A stretch of 64,000 bases of DNA from Streptococcus suis (GCA_029593465.1 JAKTNK010000009.1:1-64000); one strand, 5' to 3'; positions 27,744 to 35,743 are shown, numbered from the stretch's first letter. The notes: generated from the sequence alone by a model not told the origin. Program-made: numbers and translations.

Positions 27744-27770
27744 AAAAATAGTCGCGCTCTAAAACGCGAC
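27744..27770 (-). terminator. Terminator of the rhodanese gene
   Basis: GTCGCG/CGCGAC (27751-27756 with 27765-27770) with TATTTTT on the minus strand. An overlapping alternative stem GAGCGC/GCGCTC (27737-27742 with 27753-27758) is mutually exclusive with it. Confidence 0.65.
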
Positions 27771-27815
27771 CTCTGTAACCAACTGTCTAAGAGTAAGTCT
27801 TTTGTGATAGCAAAC

Positions 27816-28190
27816 TTACTTTGTCTTGCCTTTCCAGTAATCAAAGCCACTCTCTAAAACATAGACCTCTTTAAAGCCAGCTTTTTTAAGGATTTTGGCA
27901 ACTTTAGGAATGAGAATCCCACGGTTGTCGTCATAGATAAGTACTGGCTTATCTTTAGTCAAGGCTCCTAGGGATGCTTGAAACTGTTGAAAAGGGAAAT
28001 TGCGAGCGCCTAAGATATGCTTTTGATGGAAGCGACTCGGTTCACGAATATCAATGACTTGTCCCCTATACATCAAACGTGCAAACTCATCATTTGAGAC
28101 AAAAGTGACCATTTTTTTCAAGCGGTAATAGTTCCATGCCGAGTAGGCTATAATAGCCAAACTGACGCTAAGTAAGATTATCCATAACAT
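27816..28190 (-). CDS. Membrane-anchored rhodanese-like protein lacking the active Cys
   Basis: 124 aa. Residues 2-22 form a membrane helix, followed by one rhodanese domain ('VIDIREPSRFHQKHILGARN' near 45-64, 'KPVLIYDDNRG' near 81-91, 'VYVLESGFDYW'). In active rhodaneses the loop after LIY starts with Cys (C-x4-R); here it is Asp, so sulfur transfer by the usual mechanism is not expected. It may bind or sense instead. It starts 18 bp after the glucokinase stop with a GGAGAGAGG site, and belongs to the yqgQ-glk run, a gene order I recall from streptococci. Confidence 0.88.
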   Translation of the reverse strand: MLWIILLSVSLAIIAYSAWNYYRLKKMVTFVSNDEFARLMYRGQVIDIREPSRFHQKHILGARNFPFQQFQASLGALTKDKPVLIYDDNRGILIPKVAKILKKAGFKEVYVLESGFDYWKGKTK

Positions 28191-28208
28191 GCTGTAACAA
28201 CCTCTCTC

Positions 28209-29174
28209 CTATGCTTTGGCTCTCGCTAGACTTGCTGCACCAATAATTCCTGCATCATTACCAAGATCTGCCAATTTGATTTGAGTGCTTTGGCGAACTT
28301 GTGGGAACGTGTATTGTTTAAATGTTTTTTCCACACGGCTACGTAAGAATTCACCAGCTGCGGAAACACCACCACCAATGACTATTGAATCAGGGTTTAG
28401 GAGATTTGCAATATTGGCTGCTGCCAAGCCAAGATAGAAACAAACCTTGTCCACGACGCTATTGGCAAACGCATCACCGTTTTGTGCTGCCTCAAAAATA
28501 GTTTTACTTGAGACATCATCACCATTATCAATAGCTGCTTTGACAGCAGAATCACCTTCATAGCTTTCTGCTAACAATCGAGCCACTCGAACAACGCCCG
28601 TTGCGGAAGCAACGGTTTCAAGACAGCCAAATGTTCCACAGGTACACTCAAAGCCATTATCCGGTTCTACGACCATATGACCAATCTCACCACCAGCACC
28701 TGCAACACCATGAATCAAATTGCCATCAGCGATAATGCCTCCGCCGACACCTGTTCCTAGAGTGATAAAGACAACATCTGGATGATTAGCACCAGCACCA
28801 ACCCAGCGCTCACCAAGAGCAGCAACGTTAGCATCGTTGTCAATGGCAAAGGCAATACCCGTCTCACTTTCAATAATAGCCCCCACTTCTTGGGTCTCTT
28901 TCCAGTTAAGATTGTAGGCTCCTGTCACTGTTTTACGTTCACGATCTACCGCACCTGGAGAGCCCATGCCAATCCCAATAAAATCGTCACTCGTTAGGCC
29001 ATATAAGTCCAAACGATGCTTGATAGAAGCAACAATGTCAGGGACGATATGCTTCCCGTCCTCAAGAACATTGGTATCAATCGCCCATTTTTCTTGAACT
29101 TCACCTGCTTCTGTCAAAATACCAAACTTAACCGTTGTGCCACCAAGGTCAATTCCTAACAATTTTTTTGCCAT
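28209..29174 (-). CDS. glk: Glucokinase (ROK family)
   Basis: Phosphorylates glucose with ATP and may act in carbon-catabolite control. 321 aa. ATP loop 'LLGIDLGGTTVKFGIL' at residues 4-19; substrate region 'GMGSPGAVD' near 67; catalytic 'FAIDNDANVAALGERW' near 106; 'FITLGTGVGGGIIADG' near 127; ROK zinc motif 'CTCGTFGCLETVAS' near 175. The start at 29174 has AGGTG upstream. It is flanked by yqgQ upstream and the rhodanese gene downstream, as in many streptococci. Confidence 0.95.
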   Translation of the reverse strand: MAKKLLGIDLGGTTVKFGILTEAGEVQEKWAIDTNVLEDGKHIVPDIVASIKHRLDLYGLTSDDFIGIGMGSPGAVDRERKTVTGAYNLNWKETQEVGAIIESETGIAFAIDNDANVAALGERWVGAGANHPDVVFITLGTGVGGGIIADGNLIHGVAGAGGEIGHMVVEPDNGFECTCGTFGCLETVASATGVVRVARLLAESYEGDSAVKAAIDNGDDVSSKTIFEAAQNGDAFANSVVDKVCFYLGLAAANIANLLNPDSIVIGGGVSAAGEFLRSRVEKTFKQYTFPQVRQSTQIKLADLGNDAGIIGAASLARAKA

Positions 29175-29250
29175 CTTATCACCTAAGAACTACCAAAAGG
29201 GTACTTACTCTAACCATGATAAATCTGATTAAAGAAAATGCCTCTTGTGT

Positions 29251-29463
29251 TTATTTCCTTTCGTTTTCCTTTTCCATTTCCACACGATGTTCACGTCTTA
29301 AAATCAAGTCCGCTTGTAAATACTGTTCGCGATTGACGAGACCGTTATCATACAATCTGCCAAGCTCTAGCTTCATCAGTTCAATGTCAAAAAGACGTTT
29401 ACCGAGATAAACGTAAATGCCAAATTGTTTGAGCAACTGTTGAACATCGTAGAGGGTTTTCAT
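29251..29463 (-). CDS. YqgQ family protein (DUF910)
   Basis: 70 aa, 'MKTLYDVQQLLKQFGIYVYL' then 'GKRLFDIELMKLELGRLYDN' and a charged tail. It matches the YqgQ/DUF910 family, a small three-helix protein that is usually the upstream neighbour of ROK glucokinase and may bind nucleic acid; its function is unproven. A near-consensus promoter ends exactly six bases before the ATG, so no ribosome binding site exists and the message should be leaderless. It leads a likely yqgQ-glk-rhodanese operon. Confidence 0.85.
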   Translation of the reverse strand: MKTLYDVQQLLKQFGIYVYLGKRLFDIELMKLELGRLYDNGLVNREQYLQADLILRREHRVEMEKENERK

Positions 29464-29469
29464 ACAAGA

Positions 29470-29498
29470 ATTTTAACAAAATCAAGAAGGTTTTTCAA
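29470..29498 (-). promoter_or_regulatory. Leaderless promoter of yqgQ-glk
   Basis: TTGAAA (29493-29498), exactly 17 bp, TAAAAT (29470-29475), then six bases to ATG 29463. It is one of the best sigma-A matches in the window. Confidence 0.75.
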
Positions 29499-29530
29499 GT
29501 CATTTGCGAAATCGTTTTCAACATCAAAAA

Positions 29531-29547
29531 AGAGCCCCGAAGGCTCT
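29531..29547 (-). terminator. Terminator of dpr
   Basis: AGAGCC/GGCTCT stem with a short loop and a T6 run on the minus strand, just after the dpr stop. Confidence 0.85.
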
Positions 29548-29554
29548 CTTGATA

Positions 29555-30016
29555 TTACAAACCTGATGGGCGACCAAGCTCTGCTTGAAGCATCCATAAT
29601 GTCTTTTGGATAGTTTCTTGGGCATTCGCAAAAATGTCGTTTGACACATCATCCCCTTCTTGATCAGTTGTTTCTAGGCCTTCTTGGAACAATTGTGATA
29701 AGTAAGTGTAAACCTCAACCAGACCTTCTAAACGTTCTGTCATAGACTTATCAAAACTACCAACTTCCTCTTCAAGTTTTGAATACTCATCAAATTCCTT
29801 TAAGGTTGAGTAGGGAGCACCACCGATGGTGATGAGACGTTCACTAACCACATCAAGCGTGTCGTTCAAGTCATCCATCAATTCGTCCATTTTGGGATGA
29901 AGATAGAGGAATCCTGGACCACGCATGTACCAGTGTGTTTGATGAACGATAGACGCTGCTTTTGAAAGATCTGCAACTGCCTGATTAAGAACTGCTTGTG
30001 TTTTTTCGTATACCAT
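29555..30016 (-). CDS. dpr: Dps-like peroxide resistance protein Dpr
   Basis: A ferritin-like dodecamer subunit that oxidises and stores iron and so prevents Fenton damage in catalase-less streptococci. 153 aa. The inter-subunit ferroxidase residues are in '[20 protein letters not shown]' (His and Trp) and '[20 protein letters not shown]' (Asp, Glu). It is shorter at the N-terminus than the S. pyogenes form I recall (about 175 aa). The ATG at 30016 has AAAGGAG upstream, and the frame extension to 30076 crosses the promoter. A PerR-like box overlaps the -10, consistent with peroxide induction. Confidence 0.95.
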   Translation of the reverse strand: MVYEKTQAVLNQAVADLSKAASIVHQTHWYMRGPGFLYLHPKMDELMDDLNDTLDVVSERLITIGGAPYSTLKEFDEYSKLEEEVGSFDKSMTERLEGLVEVYTYLSQLFQEGLETTDQEGDDVSNDIFANAQETIQKTLWMLQAELGRPSGL

Positions 30017-30047
30017 ATTGAGAATCTCCTTTAGTTTTGATGATTCT

Positions 30048-30076
30048 ATTTTAGAATAATTCCAAATAAAAGTCAA
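30048..30076 (-). promoter_or_regulatory. dpr promoter with PerR-like box
   Basis: TTGACT (30071-30076), 17 bp, TAAAAT (30048-30053). TTGGAATTATTCTAA (complement of 30051-30065) matches the PerR box TTATAATTATTATAA at 12 of 15 positions and sits across the -10, where repression would act. Confidence 0.7.
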
Positions 30077-30094
30077 GAAAAAAGTGATTTTAAT

Positions 30095-30102
30095 AACGAA
30101 TA
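30095..30102 (+). promoter_or_regulatory. Cin-box (ComX-type promoter)
   Basis: AACGAATA matches the streptococcal late-competence box TACGAATA at 7 of 8 positions, with T-rich sequence just upstream. It ends seven bases before the prepilin peptidase ATG, the position expected for a ComX -10. Confidence 0.7.
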
Positions 30103-30109
30103 ATTAAGT

Positions 30110-30763
30110 ATGAGCATTTTAATTTTTATCTTGGGAGCTTCTTTGGGTTCTTTTGCAGGGCTTATTGTCGATCGCTATCCCGAAACGTCCATCGTAATAC
30201 CTGCTAGTCATTGCAATACTTGTCACACTAGACTAAGCTACCGTGATTTAATTCCCATCATCTCCCAACTCATCACCAAAAGCAGGTGCCGTTATTGCCA
30301 AACTAAAGTCCCTTATCGCTATCTGATTGTGGAAGGGCTTTTCGGGACATTAGCACTCTTATCTTTCTGGCAAATGATTTCTATTAGCCAGCTTTGTCTG
30401 CTGGGAATTAGCATCGTTTTAGCGCTGTACGACTTGCAATCACATTCTTTCCCACTAATGGTATGGCTCTGGTTCTTTGTACCACTGTCATTGCTAACTT
30501 CTTGGCAACCAGCAACCTATGCCTTACTACTTCTAGCACTTATCGCAGAAATGATAGACCTTAAAATTGGTAGCGGTGATTTTCTATACCTTGCTCTACT
30601 GTCTCTATCACAATCTTTTGAAAGCCTGCTTTGGGTGATTCAGTTAGCTTCGTGCCTAGGCATACTGGGCTTTGCTATAAAAAAAGATAGGGAACTGCCA
30701 TTCATTCCCTACCTCAGTCTTTCTTATGTCATCTTATTGGTCAGCCATCATACCGGCTTGTAG
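30110..30763 (+). CDS. Type IV prepilin peptidase for competence pili
   Basis: 217 aa, A24-family aspartyl peptidase (CilC/ComC/PilD type) that cleaves and methylates ComG-like pseudopilins in the membrane. It has the N-terminal four-Cys zinc loop ('CNTCHTRLSYRDLIP' then 'CRYCQTKVPYRYL', residues ~36-75). It has about seven membrane helices. The two catalytic Asp lie in 'ALYDLQSHSFP' near 105-115 and the GxGD motif 'KIGSGDF' near 147-153. The frame is intact. The only promoter-like element is a Cin-box, so expression is likely limited to competence. There is no ribosome binding site and little or no leader. Its end overlaps the convergent ABC gene by 30 bp. Confidence 0.88.
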   Translation: MSILIFILGASLGSFAGLIVDRYPETSIVIPASHCNTCHTRLSYRDLIPIISQLITKSRCRYCQTKVPYRYLIVEGLFGTLALLSFWQMISISQLCLLGISIVLALYDLQSHSFPLMVWLWFFVPLSLLTSWQPATYALLLLALIAEMIDLKIGSGDFLYLALLSLSQSFESLLWVIQLASCLGILGFAIKKDRELPFIPYLSLSYVILLVSHHTGL

Positions 30764-32482
30764 TTGATACATTCTTTGATAAGTCCCTCCTAAGGCAAGC
30801 AGTTCCTCATGGCGGCCACTCTCGATGATACGGCCTTTTTCAAGAACATAGATGCAATCGGCATCTTGAATCGTTGCCAAACGGTGAGCAATGGCAATGG
30901 TCGTACGACCTTGTCGCATTTTTTCAAGCGATTGTTGCACGAGATTCTCGGTTTCTGAATCAATGTTAGCCGTTGCTTCGTCTAGAATTAAAATTTTAGG
31001 CTGGGCAGCAACCGTTCTGGCAAAGGCTAATAATTGCCGTTGTCCGGTTGAAAAACTCGAGCCACGTTCGGTAACGACCTGTTGATATTTATCTGGTAGC
31101 TTTTGAATAAAACTGTCCGCATCAACAAATCGAGCTGCTGCTTCAACCTCTTCATCACTCAATTCTTGATACATGGCAATATTAGATCTGACCGTACCAT
31201 GGTATAAGAACGGATCTTGGAGTACCAAGCCGACATTGTCTCTCAACTCATGGATGGGATAATGTCTGATATCAATCCCGTCAATCAAGATTTGACCAGA
31301 TTGAAAATCGTAAAAGCGCATAAAGAGATTGATAATAGACGATTTCCCTGAACCTGTTGGGCCGACAAAAGCGATGGTCTCTCCTTTTTTGACCTTAAAG
31401 GAAATATCGTTCAGAATTTGGCGTTTGCCATCATAAGAAAACGAAACGTTTTTAAACTCAATATCACCATTGGTTAATTGAATAGGCTGTGCTTCTTGTT
31501 GCGGTTCAAAAGTATCTTCGTCAATTAACTCAAAGACTCGGCTAGCCGATACCATTGAAGTTTGAAGCACTGAAAAATTTTGCGTCACTTCTATCAAGGG
31601 ATCAAATAGGCGGTTGATGTACTGAATAAAGGCATACATCATTCCAGCAGTAATCCCCAAAGTGACTCCTTTGTAACCAAAGTAAGCCATTAAAACAGCG
31701 TAAGCCAATAATTTTAACAAACTCATTGCCGGACGAAGAAAGAGACTATCTAGTGACATCGAGCGTTTAGAATAATCAAAATGCTGCTCATTAATGGCAT
31801 CAAACTCTTCTTGTAGGCGTGCTTCTTGTCCGAAGGCCTGAATAATGCGAATCCCTTCAATACTCTCAGAGAGCTTCGAGTTGATATCCCCTAAAAACGC
31901 ACGTGTTTTCGCAATAATCACCACCGAACGTTTACGATAGACATTGACCAAGAGAACAATCAGGGGCAAAAAGAGCACCACGATACCTGTTAATCGTGCG
32001 TCTAGCGTGAGCATTGTGTAAAGCGTTACGATGAAGATAAAGATAGCAGAGATGAAGCTCGATAGGATTCCTGAAAACATGTCGCTGATAGCTTCTGTAT
32101 CATTGGTAATCCGTGAAACAATGGTGCCTGCAGGAGTCTGGTCAAAATAAGACATCCCCAAGCGTTCCATATTCGCAAAAGCATCACGGCGAATATCTCT
32201 CACAACGCTATACGACACACGGGCAAAAAAGTAATTCCCTAAATACTGGATTAAGCTTTGTAGGAGGTACATGCCGTAGTAAGCAAGTAAGACCATAACC
32301 GCCATTCCCGTCATATGAGATAGGTAGCGGTCAATAAAGTTAGAAGCCACCAAAGGAATCCAACTTTTCACCATAGACGTTAACAAAAGCAAACTCAAAG
32401 CTAAAATCGTCCATCGTTTATAGGGCTTGAGATAACTCAGCAAGCGTTTAAAAACTTGCCACTGTTGATTTTTAGATGTCAT
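30734..32482 (-). CDS. ABC exporter half-transporter, catalytic-site partner
   Basis: 582 aa, six membrane helices then a nucleotide-binding domain: Walker A 'GPTGSGKSS' near 375, Q-loop 'LVLQDPFLY', signature 'FSTGQRQ' near 480 (degenerate; consensus LSGGQ), Walker B 'ILILDEATANID' with the catalytic Glu, H-loop 'AIAHRLATI'. Together with the upstream gene, whose Walker B has Asp, this is the layout of heterodimeric exporters such as LmrCD, PatAB or TM287/288. The likely role is multidrug or lipid export. It starts at ATG 32482, overlapping the partner by 11 bp with a GAGGAGG site inside it. Confidence 0.92.
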   Translation of the reverse strand: MTSKNQQWQVFKRLLSYLKPYKRWTILALSLLLLTSMVKSWIPLVASNFIDRYLSHMTGMAVMVLLAYYGMYLLQSLIQYLGNYFFARVSYSVVRDIRRDAFANMERLGMSYFDQTPAGTIVSRITNDTEAISDMFSGILSSFISAIFIFIVTLYTMLTLDARLTGIVVLFLPLIVLLVNVYRKRSVVIIAKTRAFLGDINSKLSESIEGIRIIQAFGQEARLQEEFDAINEQHFDYSKRSMSLDSLFLRPAMSLLKLLAYAVLMAYFGYKGVTLGITAGMMYAFIQYINRLFDPLIEVTQNFSVLQTSMVSASRVFELIDEDTFEPQQEAQPIQLTNGDIEFKNVSFSYDGKRQILNDISFKVKKGETIAFVGPTGSGKSSIINLFMRFYDFQSGQILIDGIDIRHYPIHELRDNVGLVLQDPFLYHGTVRSNIAMYQELSDEEVEAAARFVDADSFIQKLPDKYQQVVTERGSSFSTGQRQLLAFARTVAAQPKILILDEATANIDSETENLVQQSLEKMRQGRTTIAIAHRLATIQDADCIYVLEKGRIIESGRHEELLALGGTYQRMYQLQAGMMADQ

Positions 32483-34262
32483 AACCAACCTCCTCTTCGA
32501 CTGCTTCAGCTAATTGTTGAGAGGCATAGGTACGTGCATACCAACCTTCTTGCGCAAGCAAATCCTCATGCCGACCACGTTCAACGATACGACCATCCTG
32601 CATGACTAAGATGAGGTCTGCATGCACGACGGCAGATAAGCGGTGGGCTGAGATAATGGTTGTTTTATCTTGACGCTTGGTTTTTAGATTGTCGATAATG
32701 CGATGTTCTGTCCGAGCATCAACAGCTGATAGTGAATCATCTAAAATTAAGATATCAGGGTCTAAAATCATGGCCCGGCTCATGGCAATACGCTGCTTCT
32801 GACCTCCTGAAAGAGAGACACCCTTTTCACCAATAAGGGTATGAAATCCGTCTGGCATAGCCATAATATCATCGTAGACCTGAGACAAACGTGTCGCATT
32901 TTCCACTTGCTCTAAGCTTAATCGAGGATCTCCAAAACGCACATTGTCTAAAATGCTGGTAGCAAATAAGAGCTGGTCTTGGGGAACATAGCCTATCAAC
33001 TGGCGCAAATCAGCCAAGCCATAGTCTTTAATATTATGACCGTCTAAGGCGATAAAACCATCCGTCACATCATGCTCTCGCAAAAGCAGCTTGATAAGTG
33101 TTGTCTTACCAGAACCTGTTTGCCCGACTAAGCCAAGGGTTTGTCCCTTTTTCAAGGTAAATCGAATGTTTTCTAAAGTGGTAAACGAAGCATCATCATA
33201 GTCAAAATGATTGATATCAAAAACAAGGTCTCCATTTTGGATGCTTGCCCGAGGATTGTCAGGGTTTTGGACTTCTGATTCTTGTTCCAGTAGGTGCTCA
33301 ATCCGATCATAAGAGACTGTACCGCGCTGTATCATGTTGAATAAAACCCCGATTGCCATCAAAGGCCACACTAGCATATCAAGATAGGTGATAAACGTCA
33401 CCAGATTACCAACGGTCACCTGACCACGGGATACCATCAGAGACCCCATCACTAACGTAAGGGTGTAGGAAGCCCCGATAAACAACAAGACCAAGGGATC
33501 AAATAAGACATCGTACTTTTTAGTATAAACATTTTTTTGATAAGCCATGTCGTTGACTTCCTGAAAAGAAGCCAATTCTTGCTGCTGGTAACCAAAAGAT
33601 TTTGTCACTTTAATCCCTGAAACACTTTCTTGAACCTTATTGTTCAATTCTGAAAAAGCAGCTTGTGATTGTCCAAAGGCCTTATGCGTCTTACGCCCTA
33701 AACGACTGGTGGCATAAGCCATCAAAGGCAAGGGAATCACCGCCACTAAGGTCATCTGCCAAGAAATGTTGAAAAACATAGTCAACAAGGTAACCGCCGC
33801 TGTCACCGAAGCATCAACTGCCGACATAACGCCAGCACCAGCCAAACGCGTTAAAGCTGTAATGTCATTGGTCGCATGAGCCATCAGATCACCTGTTCGG
33901 TATTTCTGATAAAAAGAGGGAGACATGCGTGTAAAATGCTCGAAAAGCCGAGAACGCATGATTTGCCCGAGGCGATAAGAGGTGCCTAAAATATACATCC
34001 GCCAAACATAGCGTAGAGCGTACATCCCAAGCGCTGCTGCAATAAGGATAGCAAGATTCCCTAACAGAGCGGACTTACTCAAGTCCCCCATCGTAATCTT
34101 ATCAATAACATGCCCCATAATCATAGGCGGAATCAAGTTTAAAATAGATACCAAAATCAAGGAAACGATCCCAATCGCATAGGCTTTTTTCTCCAAACGA
34201 AAAAACCAGCCCAAACGTAAAAGGATGTTCTGGGACATTTTACCCGTCGTTTTCTTTGTCAT
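32472..34262 (-). CDS. ABC exporter half-transporter, degenerate-site partner
   Basis: 596 aa, membrane domain with six helices then the ATPase: Walker A 'GQTGSGKTTLIKLLLRE' near 392, canonical signature 'VSLSGGQKQRIAMSRA' near 502, and Walker B 'ILILDDSLSAVD', where Asp replaces the catalytic Glu. With partner 30734-32482 (good Glu, poor signature) one ATP site is degenerate and one consensus. The start is ATG 34262 because AAAAGGAG precedes it; the frame opens at 34334 but lacks a site. A TATAAT at 34415-34420 in the gap after the VanZ gene suggests a promoter for the pair. Confidence 0.92.
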   Translation of the reverse strand: MTKKTTGKMSQNILLRLGWFFRLEKKAYAIGIVSLILVSILNLIPPMIMGHVIDKITMGDLSKSALLGNLAILIAAALGMYALRYVWRMYILGTSYRLGQIMRSRLFEHFTRMSPSFYQKYRTGDLMAHATNDITALTRLAGAGVMSAVDASVTAAVTLLTMFFNISWQMTLVAVIPLPLMAYATSRLGRKTHKAFGQSQAAFSELNNKVQESVSGIKVTKSFGYQQQELASFQEVNDMAYQKNVYTKKYDVLFDPLVLLFIGASYTLTLVMGSLMVSRGQVTVGNLVTFITYLDMLVWPLMAIGVLFNMIQRGTVSYDRIEHLLEQESEVQNPDNPRASIQNGDLVFDINHFDYDDASFTTLENIRFTLKKGQTLGLVGQTGSGKTTLIKLLLREHDVTDGFIALDGHNIKDYGLADLRQLIGYVPQDQLLFATSILDNVRFGDPRLSLEQVENATRLSQVYDDIMAMPDGFHTLIGEKGVSLSGGQKQRIAMSRAMILDPDILILDDSLSAVDARTEHRIIDNLKTKRQDKTTIISAHRLSAVVHADLILVMQDGRIVERGRHEDLLAQEGWYARTYASQQLAEAVEEEVGYDI

Positions 34263-34425
34263 AGTTCTCCTTTTCTCCATAGGAAAAGGGAGTGAAGCTA
34301 ACCGACTCATAAAGCGCTTAGTTCCACTTCCCATCTGTAATGTTCGACATTGTTGGTATCATGAACGATGTTTGCTCAAAAAGTACTCCAACAATGATGA
34401 CTAATAATAAAAACATTATAACACA

Positions 34426-34950
34426 TTACTCTAAATGTCGCTTGCTTGACAACCACTTCTTTTTCACCCACGCCACACTCCAGTAGGCTAACCATACGCC
34501 TAGAGCATTTGTCCACAAATCATCCAACTCAAAAACCCGGTTAAAGTCAAACAACCAGTCTAAGACAAGCTGAGTGACTTCAATCGTAATGCTAATGCTA
34601 AAGCCTAATTGTAGCGCTTTCAAAGGGCTACTCCATCGCTCCCAAAGAAGGTAGAGACAAAATCCCAAGGGGTAGAGGAGAAAGATATTCAGGATATTCT
34701 GCCCAATCACCCAAATAACTTCCCAAACCGTGCTCAACTGTGATAAGCTCACCAACGAATTAAAAGGGACCAATAACAAGCGTAAACGCCCAAGATACCA
34801 GATATTCGGTGTGGTCACAGACGATATCGACACTTGGGGTGAGAAGCACATTACAGCAATCATAAGCGCATACACCACCAAAGCAGCCATCACCAGTTGT
34901 CGATAAGGGGCTTTTAGCCTTGCATCATCGTTAAAAATGTTCTCCAGCAT
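34426..34950 (-). CDS. VanZ-like membrane protein
   Basis: 174 aa with about five hydrophobic segments. The VanZ pattern is 'NILNIFLLYPLGFCLYLLW' near 85-103 and 'SITIEVTQLVLDWLFDFNRVFELDDLWTNALG' spread over 123-154 (Glu-x3-Gln and Arg-x-Phe-x-x-x-Asp). VanZ proteins give low-level teicoplanin or lipoglycopeptide resistance in some species, but chromosomal streptococcal copies are of unknown role. It starts nine bases after the yutD stop, with AGGAAG, so the two are cotranscribed. Confidence 0.85.
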   Translation of the reverse strand: MLENIFNDDARLKAPYRQLVMAALVVYALMIAVMCFSPQVSISSVTTPNIWYLGRLRLLLVPFNSLVSLSQLSTVWEVIWVIGQNILNIFLLYPLGFCLYLLWERWSSPLKALQLGFSISITIEVTQLVLDWLFDFNRVFELDDLWTNALGVWLAYWSVAWVKKKWLSSKRHLE

Positions 34951-34959
34951 AGCAGCTTC

Positions 34960-35604
34960 CTAACGTTTTTGGCGAATGGTGAAATGTTGGTTGGCATTGG
35001 GAGAATCGGCTACTGGTTTTGTCACCTTACTACGTTTTTGAGACTGGTTTTTAGGACGTCGTTTGCGGCTAGAGAAGTGCTCCGTATCCGCATAGTTCTG
35101 CTCTTTTTTCAACTGATTTTTTTTAGCAGTCCTTTTTTTTGCCATCTCTGCTTCTTTATGCGACGACATATCAAACGGCGACTCTTTAGAGGAATGGCGT
35201 TTGCGGGACTTGCGACGCTTAGGCAATCTCTCCTCTTCAAAAGTCATTTCCACTGGGTGCTCATTGGCTAGAATAAAGTAAGCACAGCCAAAGGCACAGT
35301 ATTCTTTCAGATAATCCTCCACACGTGACACACGATTGGATTTTCGAATATTGTTGCTATCCTCATAAAATCCTTTTAAGCGCAGTTGATCACTGGACCA
35401 GTCACCGACAAGATAGTCGTATTTTAGGAGTAACTCAGAAAACCGGTGCTCAAAAGGTTCGACATGAAAAGCATCTTTTTCATTATGAACCACTTTAAAG
35501 ACGATATCCCCCTCCTCAGTTTTCACCACATCGCCAAAATGGATAAAATGAGGACCTGGGAATTTGTTATAGTTCAATTGTTCTGGTAAAACTTCTTTTC
35601 TCAA
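34960..35604 (-). CDS. YutD family protein (DUF1027) with basic tail
   Basis: 214 aa. Residues 1-115 form the YutD domain ('EQLNYNKFPGPHFIHFGDVV', 'LLKYDYLVGDWSSDQLRLKGF', 'VEDYLKEYCAFGCAYFILAN'). From about 125 on there is a low-complexity, strongly basic extension (RRKSRKRH, KKRTAKKNQLKK, SRKRRPKNQSQKR) that looks nucleic-acid-binding or ribosome-associated. Function unknown. The start is TTG 35604 with AAAGGA six bases upstream. It heads the pair with the VanZ-like gene. Confidence 0.85.
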   Translation of the reverse strand: MRKEVLPEQLNYNKFPGPHFIHFGDVVKTEEGDIVFKVVHNEKDAFHVEPFEHRFSELLLKYDYLVGDWSSDQLRLKGFYEDSNNIRKSNRVSRVEDYLKEYCAFGCAYFILANEHPVEMTFEEERLPKRRKSRKRHSSKESPFDMSSHKEAEMAKKRTAKKNQLKKEQNYADTEHFSSRKRRPKNQSQKRSKVTKPVADSPNANQHFTIRQKR

Positions 35605-35720
35605 AGGAAATCCTTTCTGGTATGACTATCGCTTTCACTGTGATCAGTTGGTCCAGCAATAGCTTTGTTCTGACTAATAATCCTTATTATTATACACTAT
35701 TTATGGGGTCAAACAAATCA

Positions 35721-35743
35721 AAAGCAGGTGACAAACCTGCTTT
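35721..35743 (-). terminator. Terminator of the 35744-36880 gene
   Basis: AAAGCAGGT/ACCTGCTTT stem directly after the stop codon, T4 on the minus strand. Confidence 0.8.

Noticed and set aside
27737-27771. Minus-strand GTTTTAGAGC like the start of a type II CRISPR repeat
   Set aside because: Only one copy, no spacer periodicity and no cas genes in the window. The bases are explained by the rhodanese terminator hairpins.
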